DNA from: an uncultured Prevotellaceae bacterium | GTDB lineage: Bacteria; Bacteroidota; Bacteroidia; Bacteroidales; Bacteroidaceae | Assembly (NCBI GenBank): GCA_900316985.1 | Contig: ONFE01000029.1 | Location: forward strand, 44,301 to 108,300 | Direction: 5' to 3' | Length of the DNA stretch: 64,000 nt | Shown here: piece by piece, positions 31,919 through 42,100 of the stretch | How positions within the stretch are numbered: position 1 is the stretch's first letter | Layout: the number at the start of each line of letters is the position of its first letter | Notes under the pieces: model-generated | Database searches by the model: none | Seen by the model: only the letters and a program-made list of their open reading frames with translations | What the model was told of the DNA's origin: nothing | Position numbers and translations under genes: made by a program

Positions 31919-32903
31919 TGAGAATCACTGACATACCGGGACGGATGTCCTTCATGGCCTCCGTCGGACGAGCCTTCACCTCGAAAGTTTTCTGGTCGTA
32001 CTGGCCGCTGGCCTTGGTGGCCTTCCAAACGGCGAACGAACCCTTGTCTTTCATCGAAGTGACCTTCATCTTGGTTTCCTTGTCGATGGCGGGAACGCGG
32101 ACGGTGATTTCCTGGCCCACCTTGATGTCCTTCAACTGGTCTTCGCGGATGTTGAACGTGGCCCACTGGTCGTCCATCACGGCAATCGACATGATGGGAG
32201 TTCCGGTGCCGACAAGCTCGCCTACCTTCGGGAATACATCGGTTACCTCGCCTGCCATCTGGGCTATCTGAACGGTCTCGCGGACATAGCCCTGCACCTC
32301 CTGCACGGCACCACGGGCCTGGCCAGCCGTTGCCGAAGCAGCGCGGCGTTCCTCGGCGCGGGCACCGTTCACGGCCATGTCATACTGGCTCTTGGCAGCC
32401 TTTACCTGAGCCTGAGCCGACTTGTACATGGCTTCGGCCTCATCGAATTTCTGCGCACTGACCACCTCCTCTTCGTAGAGTTTCTTCATGCGGTTGTACG
32501 ACTTCTCGGCAATCTCCAGTCCGGCCTTTGCCTGCTCATAGAGCTGTGCGGCGGCCTGTACCTGTTCCTTACGGGCACCGTTCTGTGCCATCTGTGCGAT
32601 GGCTGAAGCGGCATCGGCAGCATTCCGTGCCTGCACCATCTTAGCCTCCACCTCGGGAGCCTCGATGATGGCCAGTGTGTCGCCTGCCTTTACAAGGTCA
32701 CCCTCCTTCACACGGAGTTCAAGGATACGACCGGGCACCTTACCCGACACACGGTATTCCTCTACTTCCATCTCACCCTGTATCACTTCCGGGTCACGGC
32801 CCAGGGCCAGGAAACCGATGAGTGCCACGATTGCTACTACTGCTGCGAAACCTGCCACAGCCAGCAGGATATTGTTATGCTGTTCTTTTGCTTTGTCTGC
32901 CAT
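31911..32903 (-). CDS. HlyD-family periplasmic adaptor
   Basis: A 330-residue membrane-fusion protein: N-terminal anchor helix (ILLAVAGFAAVVAIVALIGF), lipoyl-like halves (VSGKVPGRILELRVKEGD), a long coiled-coil hairpin (about 90-200, rich in Ala/Gln/Glu) and a beta-barrel domain (VFPKVGELVGTGTPIMSI). It links the ABC-2 permeases to the outer-membrane channel. It lies between the TolC-like gene and the permeases. Confidence 0.9.
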   Translation of the reverse strand: MADKAKEQHNNILLAVAGFAAVVAIVALIGFLALGRDPEVIQGEMEVEEYRVSGKVPGRILELRVKEGDLVKAGDTLAIIEAPEVEAKMVQARNAADAASAIAQMAQNGARKEQVQAAAQLYEQAKAGLEIAEKSYNRMKKLYEEEVVSAQKFDEAEAMYKSAQAQVKAAKSQYDMAVNGARAEERRAASATAGQARGAVQEVQGYVRETVQIAQMAGEVTDVFPKVGELVGTGTPIMSIAVMDDQWATFNIREDQLKDIKVGQEITVRVPAIDKETKMKVTSMKDKGSFAVWKATKASGQYDQKTFEVKARPTEAMKDIRPGMSVILKK

Positions 32904-32918
32904 AATTCTATTTTTTTT

Positions 32919-32944
32919 CGTTATTTCATTATTTCGTTATTACG
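32919..32944. repeat. period-8 micro-repeat between TolC-like and HlyD genes
   Basis: CGTTATTT, CATTATTT, CGTTATTA in tandem. A related array (CGTTATAA, CGTTACGA, CGTTATGA) sits at 42470-42495 in the RND operon. Confidence 0.5.
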
Positions 32945-32953
32945 CCGTTTTTT

Positions 32954-34397
32954 TTATTGAAGTGTGCCGAGGGCTTTCTGCAGTTCCACCTCTGAGAGTT
33001 TCACTCCGATTTCTGCGTCAATCTTCTGCGTCTGAGCCTGTTGCCAGGCGGTCTGCGCCTCCATAACGGTGGTGAACGAGGCTGTTCCCTCCTTGAAAGC
33101 GAGGTTGGCCATGCGCAGGTTCTCGTTGGCATTGGCTACGTTAGATTGTGCCATCGTGAGTTTCTTCTGGGCTTCGTTCACCTTGAAGTTGCTCTGGTTC
33201 ACCTGCAGTTCAATCAGTTCGCGGGCCTCTTCCATTTCCAGGTTGGCTATGGTCGTGGCTCCCTTCGAGGCACGCACCTTGTGCTTTACGTCACCCCAGT
33301 TCCAGACGGGTACGCGTACCAGCACGCCCACGTTCCAGAAACCGCCGAACTTCTTCTCGAAACCGTTGAACGTGTTGGGGTTCGAAACGGCATAGCCGCC
33401 CGTCACCAGCACCTGCGGCAGATTACCTGCCTTCAGCATGTTCGTTGTCTGCTTGGTGAGGTCCACCGTATTCTGCAGCACTTTCAGTTCCGGTCTGTTC
33501 TGCATGGCAAGACTCGGTCCGGCAGCAGCATATCCTTCACTCTTCACGTTTAATCCTTCAATTTCCTCGTCGGCCAGCGTGATGTTCTCATTTACCGGCA
33601 GTCCGCAGAGTTGGCAGAGCAACATCTTCGACAAGGCCAGTCCGTCGGTGACCTGCGTGAGAGCCATTTCGGCTTCGTTCACTCTGACGCTGACGCTCAG
33701 GCCGTCGCCCTTGGTACCCACGCCCTGATCGATCATTTTCTGCACGTCGCTCTTCAGTTTCTTTACCAGCGAGACGTAGCTTTCGGCCAGTTTTTGCTTC
33801 TGGCGCAATGACACCACCTGCCAGTAAGCTTGGTCTATATTATATAAGGTGCCCTGGCGCTTCAGTTCCAGCGAGTTGGCTGCCATCTCCACGTTGATGT
33901 CGGCTATCTTATTGGCAGCCGTGATGGCTCCACCCATGAATACAGGCTGCGTCACCGTCACCGCACCCGCAAACATATTGTGCGTATCGGTACGCATGGC
34001 GTTCACCAATCCTGCACCAACCTGGTCAAGGCTTCCTGAGAACTGCGAAACGCCCTGGGCCAACTGAGCCTGAGCTGCTGCAGGCAACTGCGATGCTATC
34101 GAGCCAATGGTTCCCGACAGACTAGCAGCAGCATTCGTGCCGAGGCCATTCAGCGTTTCCTTGTCTTCTTCGCTGAGCATCGAGATTTCCTTGCTCATCC
34201 AAACATAGCCGCCCAAGGCGTTGACGTGAGGCAGATACTTTGTACGCGCCGATTTCTGCAGGTGGGCATTCACGTCCTGCTTCACCTTTGCCACGCTCAT
34301 TTGTAATAGGCAACAGCACGACCGCCATCAATAACATGACAGCCTTTAGGCTTACGCCGCTTCCCATCTTGCGGGAATGCTCAAATGTCTCTTTCAT
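32954..34397 (-). pseudogene. TolC-family outer-membrane channel, N-terminal region broken
   Basis: The frame 32954-34300 (448 residues) holds a normal TolC/OEP body with two coiled-coil repeats (TRTDTHNMFAGAVTVTQPVF; YWQVVSLRQKQKLAESY; the second half ending SEVELQKALGTL), but it starts at MSVAKVKQDV without a signal peptide. A signal peptide (MLLMAVVLLPIT) begins at ATG 34397 in a different frame and runs straight into it. The segment that should join them, about 20-30 residues around the usual L-x-x-C-x-x-x-A-L-x-x-N region, is absent. So the gene has a deletion plus a frame change, or the assembly does. If real, the channel would not be exported. Confidence 0.7.
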
Positions 34398-34423
34398 TAC
34401 TGATAACTTTATTATATTTTTAT

Positions 34424-36649
34424 TTAGAATTCATATCCGAGATTCAAGTAGAAATAAGGCTTCTTGGTATGGTTGCTATAGCCGAGTGAGGCACCGAGAG
34501 GGCCGAACATCGTGTTGTAATAGTAGGCGGCCTGAATACCGAGAATCGTGCGGTTATCCAAGAGTTCCTTAACCTTGTCTGACTGTTGGGCACCGGCCAC
34601 GCGGAGAAGCACGTAACTGTTCTGACCGATGCGTTGCTGTGCCTGCAGCTGGGCGGCCACGAACTGATGACCGACATACTCCATATTACCGATACCGGCA
34701 AATGGCATCTGCTGTTCCACATAGTGGCCGAACCAATCGCCGCCGATGGTATTACCAAAGTTAGGTGGAACAATTGTGCCGAAGAGCAGACGGCCATAGA
34801 ACATCGGCTGAATGGTGAAGCGGCTACCCATGGTAAACGACATTCGCCAGTTGGCTTTGACTTCACTCATGCCCGGTTTATCATCAAGCTTGGCCAGGTT
34901 GTCGGTCAGATAGGAATATTCGGCACTGAAGCGAGCACCACGGGTCGGGAAATACCAGTTGTCCTCACCATTGTAGTTCACGCGTGCATGGTAGCTGTAG
35001 AAATGCTCATTCTCGAGGACCGTCTGAATGGCTGTCTCCGTACCGAGCTTGTTGCGATAGTGCATATAGTCCCAGCGGAACCCGTACTGGATATTGAAAT
35101 GACGTAGATCATGATTGATGGGTATGATCTCTGCTTGGAACTGGTTGTACCGGATGTTGTAGTCGCGCTCGCCTTCAAAATAGATATCCACGTCGTTGCG
35201 GCGGAAGGTATAGGTGAGGGTCGGACGGGTGATACTGCGCGGATGAACGGTCAGCTCGCCGCGGGCCATCAATCGCTTGCCTAAGCGCAACGTGATGTCA
35301 GTGCTGACAGGGATAGCCGTTTTCAATGGAATATCAAGACCCACCTGAACAGCGGCATACTCCTCTGTATCAAAACGGAAACCAGTATGCAGCTGCACCG
35401 ACTTGCGGTTGCCAGCCGAGAGAATGACACGTACCCCCTCATCATTGGGAACGAGTCGGCACTCTGCCGTCTGATAGAACAAATCCACGCGCATCGACGT
35501 GGTGAGTTTCTGCTCCAGTTTGGCATCGATGCTGTCAGTCCTGTCAAGGTTGAATTTTTGTCTCAGGAACCGTTCTGCCTGAGGTGTCATGTTCTCGAAT
35601 GTGAACTCGGTCACATGCTGTTTCTCGGTCATCACTTTCGGGCGCAACGGTTGCAGGATAACGGGACGGAACGAATCATCGATGCCGATGCGTTGCTTCA
35701 GGGCTATGATGTCGTCCCAATGGCGCATGGCCAGTTCCTCACCGCGACGGATGAGCGTGTCGATGGCTGCCGGCGAGAAGCTTGCTGAGCCATAGCCCTT
35801 CGTGTCCACTTGCAGGTGCAAGTCGGTGATGGCCAGGTTTTCATCGTACTTGTTCTTACAGTTCACGTCCACGATCTGACTGATGATGCTCATGGTGCCG
35901 CTCATGTCTTCTGCCACCTTCGGCGCACCCTGCACGGTGACTCCGATGATAACCTCGGCTCCCATCTCGCGGGCAATGTCAGCCGGATAGTTATTCTTCA
36001 GACCTCCATCGACGAGCACCTTGTCGCCGATTCTGACAGGTGAGAATGCGGCAGGGATGGCCATTGAGGCACGCATGGCCTGCGGCAATCGACCGCTATG
36101 GAAATCCACCTCGCTGTTGTCGATGACGTTCGTTGCCACACAAGCAAAAGGTATGCGCAGGTCGTGGGTGAAGTCGAGTGAGTCGGTGTAGCCAGTGCAG
36201 AGCTGCTGGAACAGTTCTGCCAGGTTCTTGCCCTTGATGAAACCACCTGCCTGCAAATCGCGCTTTCCGATAGTCAGGCCGGTAGTGAAGAAATAGGTAT
36301 TCTGCTTTCGTTGGTCGCTGAGACTTTGATTGCTTAAGTCTTCCTTGTCGGTGATGACATAGCTCCAATCCTGCACACGCACCATCGAGTCGAGGGCATT
36401 GGCATTGTAGCCGATGGCATAGAGACCGCCGATGATGCTTCCCATCGACGTTCCTGTGACAATATCCACGGGGATGCCAGCCTTTTCCAAAACCTTCAGC
36501 ACACCGATGTGTGCCATACCTTTTGCACCGCCGCCGCTCAGGACTACGGCTACTCTCTTCCTCCTCACGGTCGTGCTGTCAGTCTGAGCAATCGCCGTAA
36601 CGCTCATCAGTACAGCAGCCAATATCAATGCGATCTTCTTCATATACAT
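34424..36649 (-). CDS. patatin-like phospholipase with C-terminal surface-antigen barrel (PlpD-like)
   Basis: A 741-residue protein: signal peptide (ILAAVLMSVTAIAQ), patatin domain with oxyanion GGGAKG (about 40), nucleophile GTSMGS (about 65) and DGGLKN (Asp of the dyad, about 215), a POTRA-like segment (VTEFTFENMT..AERFLRQ), and a 16-strand-type Omp85 barrel ending in an aromatic residue (YLNLGYEF). This is the type Vd autotransporter plan, in which a lipase is carried by its own barrel. It begins 2 nt after the AraC gene (ATG 36643 is an alternative start) and lies upstream of the TolC-like gene. Confidence 0.9.
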   Translation of the reverse strand: MYMKKIALILAAVLMSVTAIAQTDSTTVRRKRVAVVLSGGGAKGMAHIGVLKVLEKAGIPVDIVTGTSMGSIIGGLYAIGYNANALDSMVRVQDWSYVITDKEDLSNQSLSDQRKQNTYFFTTGLTIGKRDLQAGGFIKGKNLAELFQQLCTGYTDSLDFTHDLRIPFACVATNVIDNSEVDFHSGRLPQAMRASMAIPAAFSPVRIGDKVLVDGGLKNNYPADIAREMGAEVIIGVTVQGAPKVAEDMSGTMSIISQIVDVNCKNKYDENLAITDLHLQVDTKGYGSASFSPAAIDTLIRRGEELAMRHWDDIIALKQRIGIDDSFRPVILQPLRPKVMTEKQHVTEFTFENMTPQAERFLRQKFNLDRTDSIDAKLEQKLTTSMRVDLFYQTAECRLVPNDEGVRVILSAGNRKSVQLHTGFRFDTEEYAAVQVGLDIPLKTAIPVSTDITLRLGKRLMARGELTVHPRSITRPTLTYTFRRNDVDIYFEGERDYNIRYNQFQAEIIPINHDLRHFNIQYGFRWDYMHYRNKLGTETAIQTVLENEHFYSYHARVNYNGEDNWYFPTRGARFSAEYSYLTDNLAKLDDKPGMSEVKANWRMSFTMGSRFTIQPMFYGRLLFGTIVPPNFGNTIGGDWFGHYVEQQMPFAGIGNMEYVGHQFVAAQLQAQQRIGQNSYVLLRVAGAQQSDKVKELLDNRTILGIQAAYYYNTMFGPLGASLGYSNHTKKPYFYLNLGYEF

Positions 36650-36651
36650 TA

Positions 36652-37602
36652 TTAATTATTCATTTCACCACGATGGTACTTGACACGATATTCCAACGGT
36701 GTCATGCCCGAATGTTCCCTAAAGTATCTGCCGAAAAACGAGGCGTTGGGGAAATTCAGTTCATTGGCAATCTGCTGCATCGTCATATCGGTGAAGCGCA
36801 AGCGGCGCTCGATGGCCTTCATCGTGAAAAGCTGTATCATGTCGCTCGGCCTGCGGTTCATTGTTTCCTTGAGAATGGTTGAGAGATATTTAGGTGTGAT
36901 GTTGAGCTTGCTTGCAAATTCATCCACCTTGCGAATCCGCCCGTCGCTCTGCTCCACCATATGAATAAACTTGTCGACCATCCGTCTCTTATGGAAGCCC
37001 GGAGCCTTATCATCCTGGAAATCTGACTCCGCCATCCGTACCTCACCGCGGCGCAAGATGGCCAGTATTTCCAGCATCATCGTACTGATAAGCGCACGTG
37101 AGATGTCGGTATAGAGTACAGGCGTTTGGTCTTTCAACCTGCGGCACAACAGTTGGAAATAGTTGTCCAGCAGCGAGAGGTCGTCTTGCGTCAGATGCAC
37201 AACGGGATGTTCTTTGAGATAAGACAAATCGGCCAGACTTGTTCGGGCATAGAGGTTGATGTTCCAAAGTTCGCTTCTCGTAAACCATATCTGCCTGCAA
37301 TTGAAATTCGATGAAGCCATGAAGTTGCAGGCAGTACTATTGCGCATGTAAAGGAACAGGTCGTCCTTTTGGAACTGTACTGTAGCACCGTCATATTCAA
37401 ACTGCGCCCTGCCTTCCGTACAAATTAAAATGATGCCATGATCCTCCAGACAAACCTTTCCTGGAGGTAGAGAAGCAATGTTCTCCATCACCACAAAATC
37501 ATCGTTATCGCCTATCCGATATGTATCATTTCCTTTTCGGGGCTTTAAATTTACAATATCCATAATGTCCGTTATTTCTTTCTCGAATACAAAGTTCGTC
37601 AT
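36652..37602 (-). CDS. AraC-family transcriptional regulator
   Basis: A 316-residue protein: an N-terminal cupin-like sensing domain (about 15-150) and a C-terminal AraC HTH pair (FASKLNITPKYLSTILKE; MQQIANELNFPNASFFGRYF). It heads a leftward unit with the patatin, TolC-like, HlyD and permease genes, so it likely controls them. ATG 37563 (MDIVNLKPRKG) is a plausible shorter start. Direct repeats TGTCCTAT, 21 bp apart, lie just upstream and are likely binding sites. Confidence 0.9.
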   Translation of the reverse strand: MTNFVFEKEITDIMDIVNLKPRKGNDTYRIGDNDDFVVMENIASLPPGKVCLEDHGIILICTEGRAQFEYDGATVQFQKDDLFLYMRNSTACNFMASSNFNCRQIWFTRSELWNINLYARTSLADLSYLKEHPVVHLTQDDLSLLDNYFQLLCRRLKDQTPVLYTDISRALISTMMLEILAILRRGEVRMAESDFQDDKAPGFHKRRMVDKFIHMVEQSDGRIRKVDEFASKLNITPKYLSTILKETMNRRPSDMIQLFTMKAIERRLRFTDMTMQQIANELNFPNASFFGRYFREHSGMTPLEYRVKYHRGEMNN

Positions 37603-37619
37603 TAATTTTCAAATTTTAC

Positions 37620-37692
37620 TGTCCTATATTTACCTAAACGTGTCCTATCTTATATTATTATATCAGAATTTCCATAATAAGACATATTTAGG
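37620..37692 (-). promoter_or_regulatory. candidate AraC operator
   Basis: TGTCCTAT occurs at 37620-37627 and 37641-37648, exactly 21 bp (two helical turns) apart, with a third, inverted near-copy (ATAAGACA) at about 37677-37684. CCTAAACGTGTC also has an inverted near-copy GACATATTTAGG. This fits a dimeric AraC regulator acting on its own promoter. Confidence 0.45.
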
Positions 37693-37705
37693 CAAATATT
37701 AAACA

Positions 37706-37743
37706 GGAAAAAAGGGAGGCTGAATCGATTCAGCCTCCCTTTT
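37706..37743. terminator. terminator of the RND efflux operon
   Basis: AAGGGAGGCTGAATC and GATTCAGCCTCCCTT form a 15-bp perfect stem, with A and T runs on both sides. Confidence 0.9.
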
Positions 37744-37768
37744 GACAGCATCATATCGTCGTGTTTCT

Positions 37769-39190
37769 TTACTTCGTTGCTCCACCCAGGGCAATGTAGA
37801 GGGCAATGACTGCCTTTGCACCATTGTACATGTTCATGGCCTCACTCAGCTGGGCATTCAGGAGCGTCTCCTGGGCTGTCAGCACTTCGAGGTAGTTGGA
37901 CTTACCGTTGTCCATCAGTTCGTGGGTTCCCTTGTAGGCTTCATGCAGCACCTCCACCTGACGATGGTAGTAGCCATGCTTCTCACGGGCTGCCTGACAG
38001 TCGGCCAGAGCCTCATTCACCTGATTACCCGCATTGATGACCGTCTGTACATACTTGTTCTTCAGGTCTTCCTCCTTCAGCTTGGAAATCTTCAGGTTGG
38101 TAAGCAACTTGCCACGGGCAAAGATAGGCTGGGTGAGGGAAGCCACGGCATTGAGCAACAGCTTGCCGGGATTGACCACCATCGAGCCTGCACTATTGGT
38201 CCATCCTCCTGTTCCGTTCAGCGTGATGGAGGGGAAGAAAGCCGCTCGGGCTGCCTGTGTGTTGTAGAAAGCCTCCTCCATGGCGTGGTTAGCCATGCGG
38301 ATATCGGGACGCAACTCAAGTAACGAGGCGGGTACGCCAATCTTCAGGAACTGCGTGTCGAACATACGTTGTCCGGTATCTCCCTGTGCTTCAGGATGAT
38401 GCAAGGCCGAGGTTCCCCAGATATTGCGCTTGATATGCTGAGGCGTGATGGCCAGCAGTCGGCAGATGGCATTCTCCACGCTGCGGATATTGCGGCGTGC
38501 GTCCACAATCTGCGTCTTCACGTTCAGGTACGACGACTCCATCTGATTGACGGCGGTGGAGTAGATCTTGCCGTTTTCCCAAAGCGTCTTCTCGGTTTCC
38601 AGCGAGGCATTCCAGAGGCTGTCTGTAGCGTTCAGGATTTCCAGCTGGCGGTCGAGCACCTGCAGCATGTAGTATTGCTGTGCGGTAGTCGAGATGAGGT
38701 TCGCCTTGATGGATTCCTCACGCACCTTTGCCTGCAGGAGCAAGGCCTTGGAGGCGCGCTTCTTGTTGGTGATGGAGCCGAAGGCATCGATGTCCATCGA
38801 GAGCTGCAGGGGCAGGTTGTAGGTCTTTGACCACGGGTTTGTGTCAAACTTCGACAGCGTTCCCTGCGGGGAGAAGTAGAGCGATGGCAGGTAGGCCAGT
38901 TTCGCAGCTTTCAGGGAAGCTTCCGACTGCTCGATGGCGATGCGTGCCGAATTGATGTCGGTATTACGTGCGAGCACGCTGTCGATGAGCTCTTGCAAGA
39001 TCGGGTCGGTAAAGAACTCGCGCCACGTCATCTGAGCCAGCGAAGAGTCGTCGGTCTTCACATCCTTGCCGAAGATATCTGCCGGAGCCGTTACCTGTGG
39101 CTCATACTTCTTGAACGTGCCGCAGCCCGAGAGTACGAAACTCAATAGGGCTACTATGAGTATGCTTTTTATTTTTATTTTTATTTTCAT
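37769..39190 (-). CDS. RND efflux outer-membrane lipoprotein (NodT/OprM type)
   Basis: A 473-residue protein with a lipoprotein signal (LLSFVLSGCG, lipid on Cys22) and two outer-membrane-efflux repeats (LTFLY-type helices; SMVVNPGKLLLNAVASLTQPIF). It is the exit duct of a tripartite pump with the RND pump and adaptor encoded directly upstream; its ATG follows the RND stop with no gap. The N-terminal MKIKIKIKS is encoded by a T-rich period-6 run (39165-39190). Confidence 0.93.
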   Translation of the reverse strand: MKIKIKIKSILIVALLSFVLSGCGTFKKYEPQVTAPADIFGKDVKTDDSSLAQMTWREFFTDPILQELIDSVLARNTDINSARIAIEQSEASLKAAKLAYLPSLYFSPQGTLSKFDTNPWSKTYNLPLQLSMDIDAFGSITNKKRASKALLLQAKVREESIKANLISTTAQQYYMLQVLDRQLEILNATDSLWNASLETEKTLWENGKIYSTAVNQMESSYLNVKTQIVDARRNIRSVENAICRLLAITPQHIKRNIWGTSALHHPEAQGDTGQRMFDTQFLKIGVPASLLELRPDIRMANHAMEEAFYNTQAARAAFFPSITLNGTGGWTNSAGSMVVNPGKLLLNAVASLTQPIFARGKLLTNLKISKLKEEDLKNKYVQTVINAGNQVNEALADCQAAREKHGYYHRQVEVLHEAYKGTHELMDNGKSNYLEVLTAQETLLNAQLSEAMNMYNGAKAVIALYIALGGATK

Positions 39191-42100
39191 TTAATTTATC
39201 TCTTCTGGTTTTATTTCTTCACTTATTTCTTCTATCGGAGCCACTGCTACTTTGACTTCGTCTTCGTCCGTCACAATTCGGCCATCAGTGCTTTCACTGC
39301 TCTGTCCCTTGCCGCCCTGATATTTCTCGTGAAGTTTCTGGAACACGATGAAGAAGGCGGGAACCACGAAGAGCAGGGCAATGGTACCCACGGACATACC
39401 GCCCACAACGCCAAGGGCGAGGGCACGGTTACCGTTGGCACCGGCACCACCCTCGATGATGAGCGGAATCATACCGGCAATCATGGTGAACACCGTCATC
39501 AGGATGGGGCGCAGACGCTCCTTGCAGGCCTCGAAGGCGGCATCGCGGATGCTCATGCCCTGGGCACGGCGCTCAGAGGCGAACTCCGTAATCAGGATGG
39601 CGGTCTTGGATAGCAGACCGATGAGCATGATGACACCCGTCTGCAGGTAGATGTTATTGTCCATGCCCGGCAAGTGAACCAATGATCCCAGGTAGGCGCA
39701 GACAAAGGCTCCCATCAGTCCGAACGGCACGCTGAGCAACACGGCCCACGGGGTGAACCACGAGTTGTAGAGCGAGGCCAGGATGAGGTAGATGAGAATG
39801 ATACATATTATATATATAAGGGCAGTGGTGTTAGAGCCGGAGGCTTCCTCCAACTCTCGCGACATGCCGCTGTATTCGTAGCTGTAGCCGTTAGGCATGG
39901 TCTCCTTGAACACCTCGGCAATCACCTTGTGGGCGTCGCCCTCGGTGTATCCGCTGGCGGCCTGCACGAAGCAGGTGATGCTCTGGAACAGGTTGAAGTG
40001 CTCAACGCTCGACGTTCCCACAATCTCTTTCAGCGTGACGAACTCCGAGATAGGAGCCATCTTGCCGCCGCGCACCTTCACGAAGATGTTGTTTAGCGAC
40101 GAGGGGTCGAGGCGGTATTCGGGTGAGGCGCTGGCCATGATGCGGTACACCTTACCGAACTGGTTGAAGTTACCCACGTACGAACCGCCGCAATAGGAGC
40201 CCAGCGTGCGGAGCACGACAGACGGACTGACGCCGGCGCGGTCGCACTGGGTGGCATCCACATTGACTTCAAATTTCGGGAAGCGCTCGGAGTATGACGT
40301 CATGGCCATGCTGATTTCCGGACGCTCGCCGAGCTTGGTCAGGAAGTTGGTGGCCAGCTTGGCAAACTCCGACAGCGAGCCGTCGTTCAGGTCCTGCAGC
40401 ACCAGGTTCACGCTGTTGTTGGAACCATAGCCCGGCACCTGCGGCAACTGGAACGGCATCACCTGCACGTTCTTGATTTCCTTGCAGGCGAAATACAGTC
40501 GGCCGATGACGAGGTCAACGTAGTGGTTGAATCCCTCACGCTTTTCCCAGGTCTTCAGGCGGATAATCATGGTGGCATAGTTGGAGCCTGAGCCCGACAT
40601 CATGCCATAGCCGCAAGCCGTGGCGAAACTCTCCATCTCGGGAATCTCCTGCACCTTGGCCTCTACCTTCTTCACAATCTCACGTGTCTCGTGGAGCGTG
40701 GTGCCCTCCGGGGCACGGATTTCGGCAAGGATAACGCCCTGGTCCTCCTGCGGCACCAGTCCTGAAGGCAGGTTCTTCATGAAGAAGATGAGCAGTACGG
40801 CAGCCACGGCCAGCAGACTCCACGCCAGCACGGGGCGCTTGATGAACTTCTGCACAGCCTTGGAGTACTTGTTGTAGATGGCGTTATAGCTGACGGTATA
40901 GGCTTTCTTCGTATAGTAGGTCAGGTTCTTGCGCTCGCTTTTCTTCTCCGTGATTTTCAGCATGATGGCACAGAGGGCAGGGCAGAGCGTCAGGGCTGAT
41001 ACGCACGACAGACCAACGGCCGAGGCAATCGTCACACCGAACTGGGTGAAGAACGAGCCCGACGTGCCGGGCATGAAGGCCACGGGAATGAATACGGCCA
41101 TGAATACCAGCGTACACGATACGACGGCCACCGACACATCGCTCATGGCTTCGCGGGTGGCCTGCTTGGCATCGGTGATGCCGCCCTCCATCTTCGCCAT
41201 CACGGCCTCAACCACCACGATGGCATCGTCGACCACCGTACCGATGGCCAGCACGAGGGCGAAGAGCGTCAGAATGTTGAGCGAGAATCCCGCCAGCGAG
41301 ACGATGGCAAAGGTTCCCAGCAGGGAAACGATAATCGATATTGAAGGGATGATCGTGGCCTTGAAGTTCTGCAGGAAGAAGAACACCACGAGAATCACCA
41401 GGATGATGGCGATGATGAGCGTCTCAACCACGTTGCCGATGGCGGCATAGAGGAAGTCGTCGGAGGTCTCGAGCTTCACGAACTCCAGTCCTGCCGGCAT
41501 CAGGGGCTTCAGATCCTCATAGAGCTGGTCGATGCGGGCGTTCACCTCGGTGGCATTGGCGCCCGGAGCCTGGAACACCATGAAGATGGTGCCCGGCTTG
41601 CCGCCGATGTTTGAGATGAAGTTGTAGCTCATGGCACCAATCTCCACGTCGGCCACGTCGCTCAGATGGAGCAGGTGTCCGCCGTCGCTGGTCTTGAGCA
41701 CGATGTCGTTGAATTCCTCGATGGTCTTCAGCGTACCCTTGTACTCCATCGTGTACTGGTAGGCATTATCCGACTGTGCACCGAGCGAACCCGTGGCCGA
41801 AACGAAGCTCTGGCCGCCGATGGCAGCGAACACGTCGTTAGGCTCCAGTCCGTACTGTGCCATCACGTCGGGTTTCATCCAGATGCGCAGGGCATAGGTG
41901 TTACCGAGTGCCATCACGTCACCCACACCGGTGATACGCATCAGGCGCGGTTTCAGGTTGATGTCGATATAGTTGGCCACGAAGTCGTCGTCGTACTTGC
42001 CGTCAACGCTTCGGATGGCTCCAATCTGCAGGATGTTGCTCTGCTGCTTCATCACCTGCACGCCCACCTTGGTCACATCGGCAGGCAGCAGGGCCGTGGC

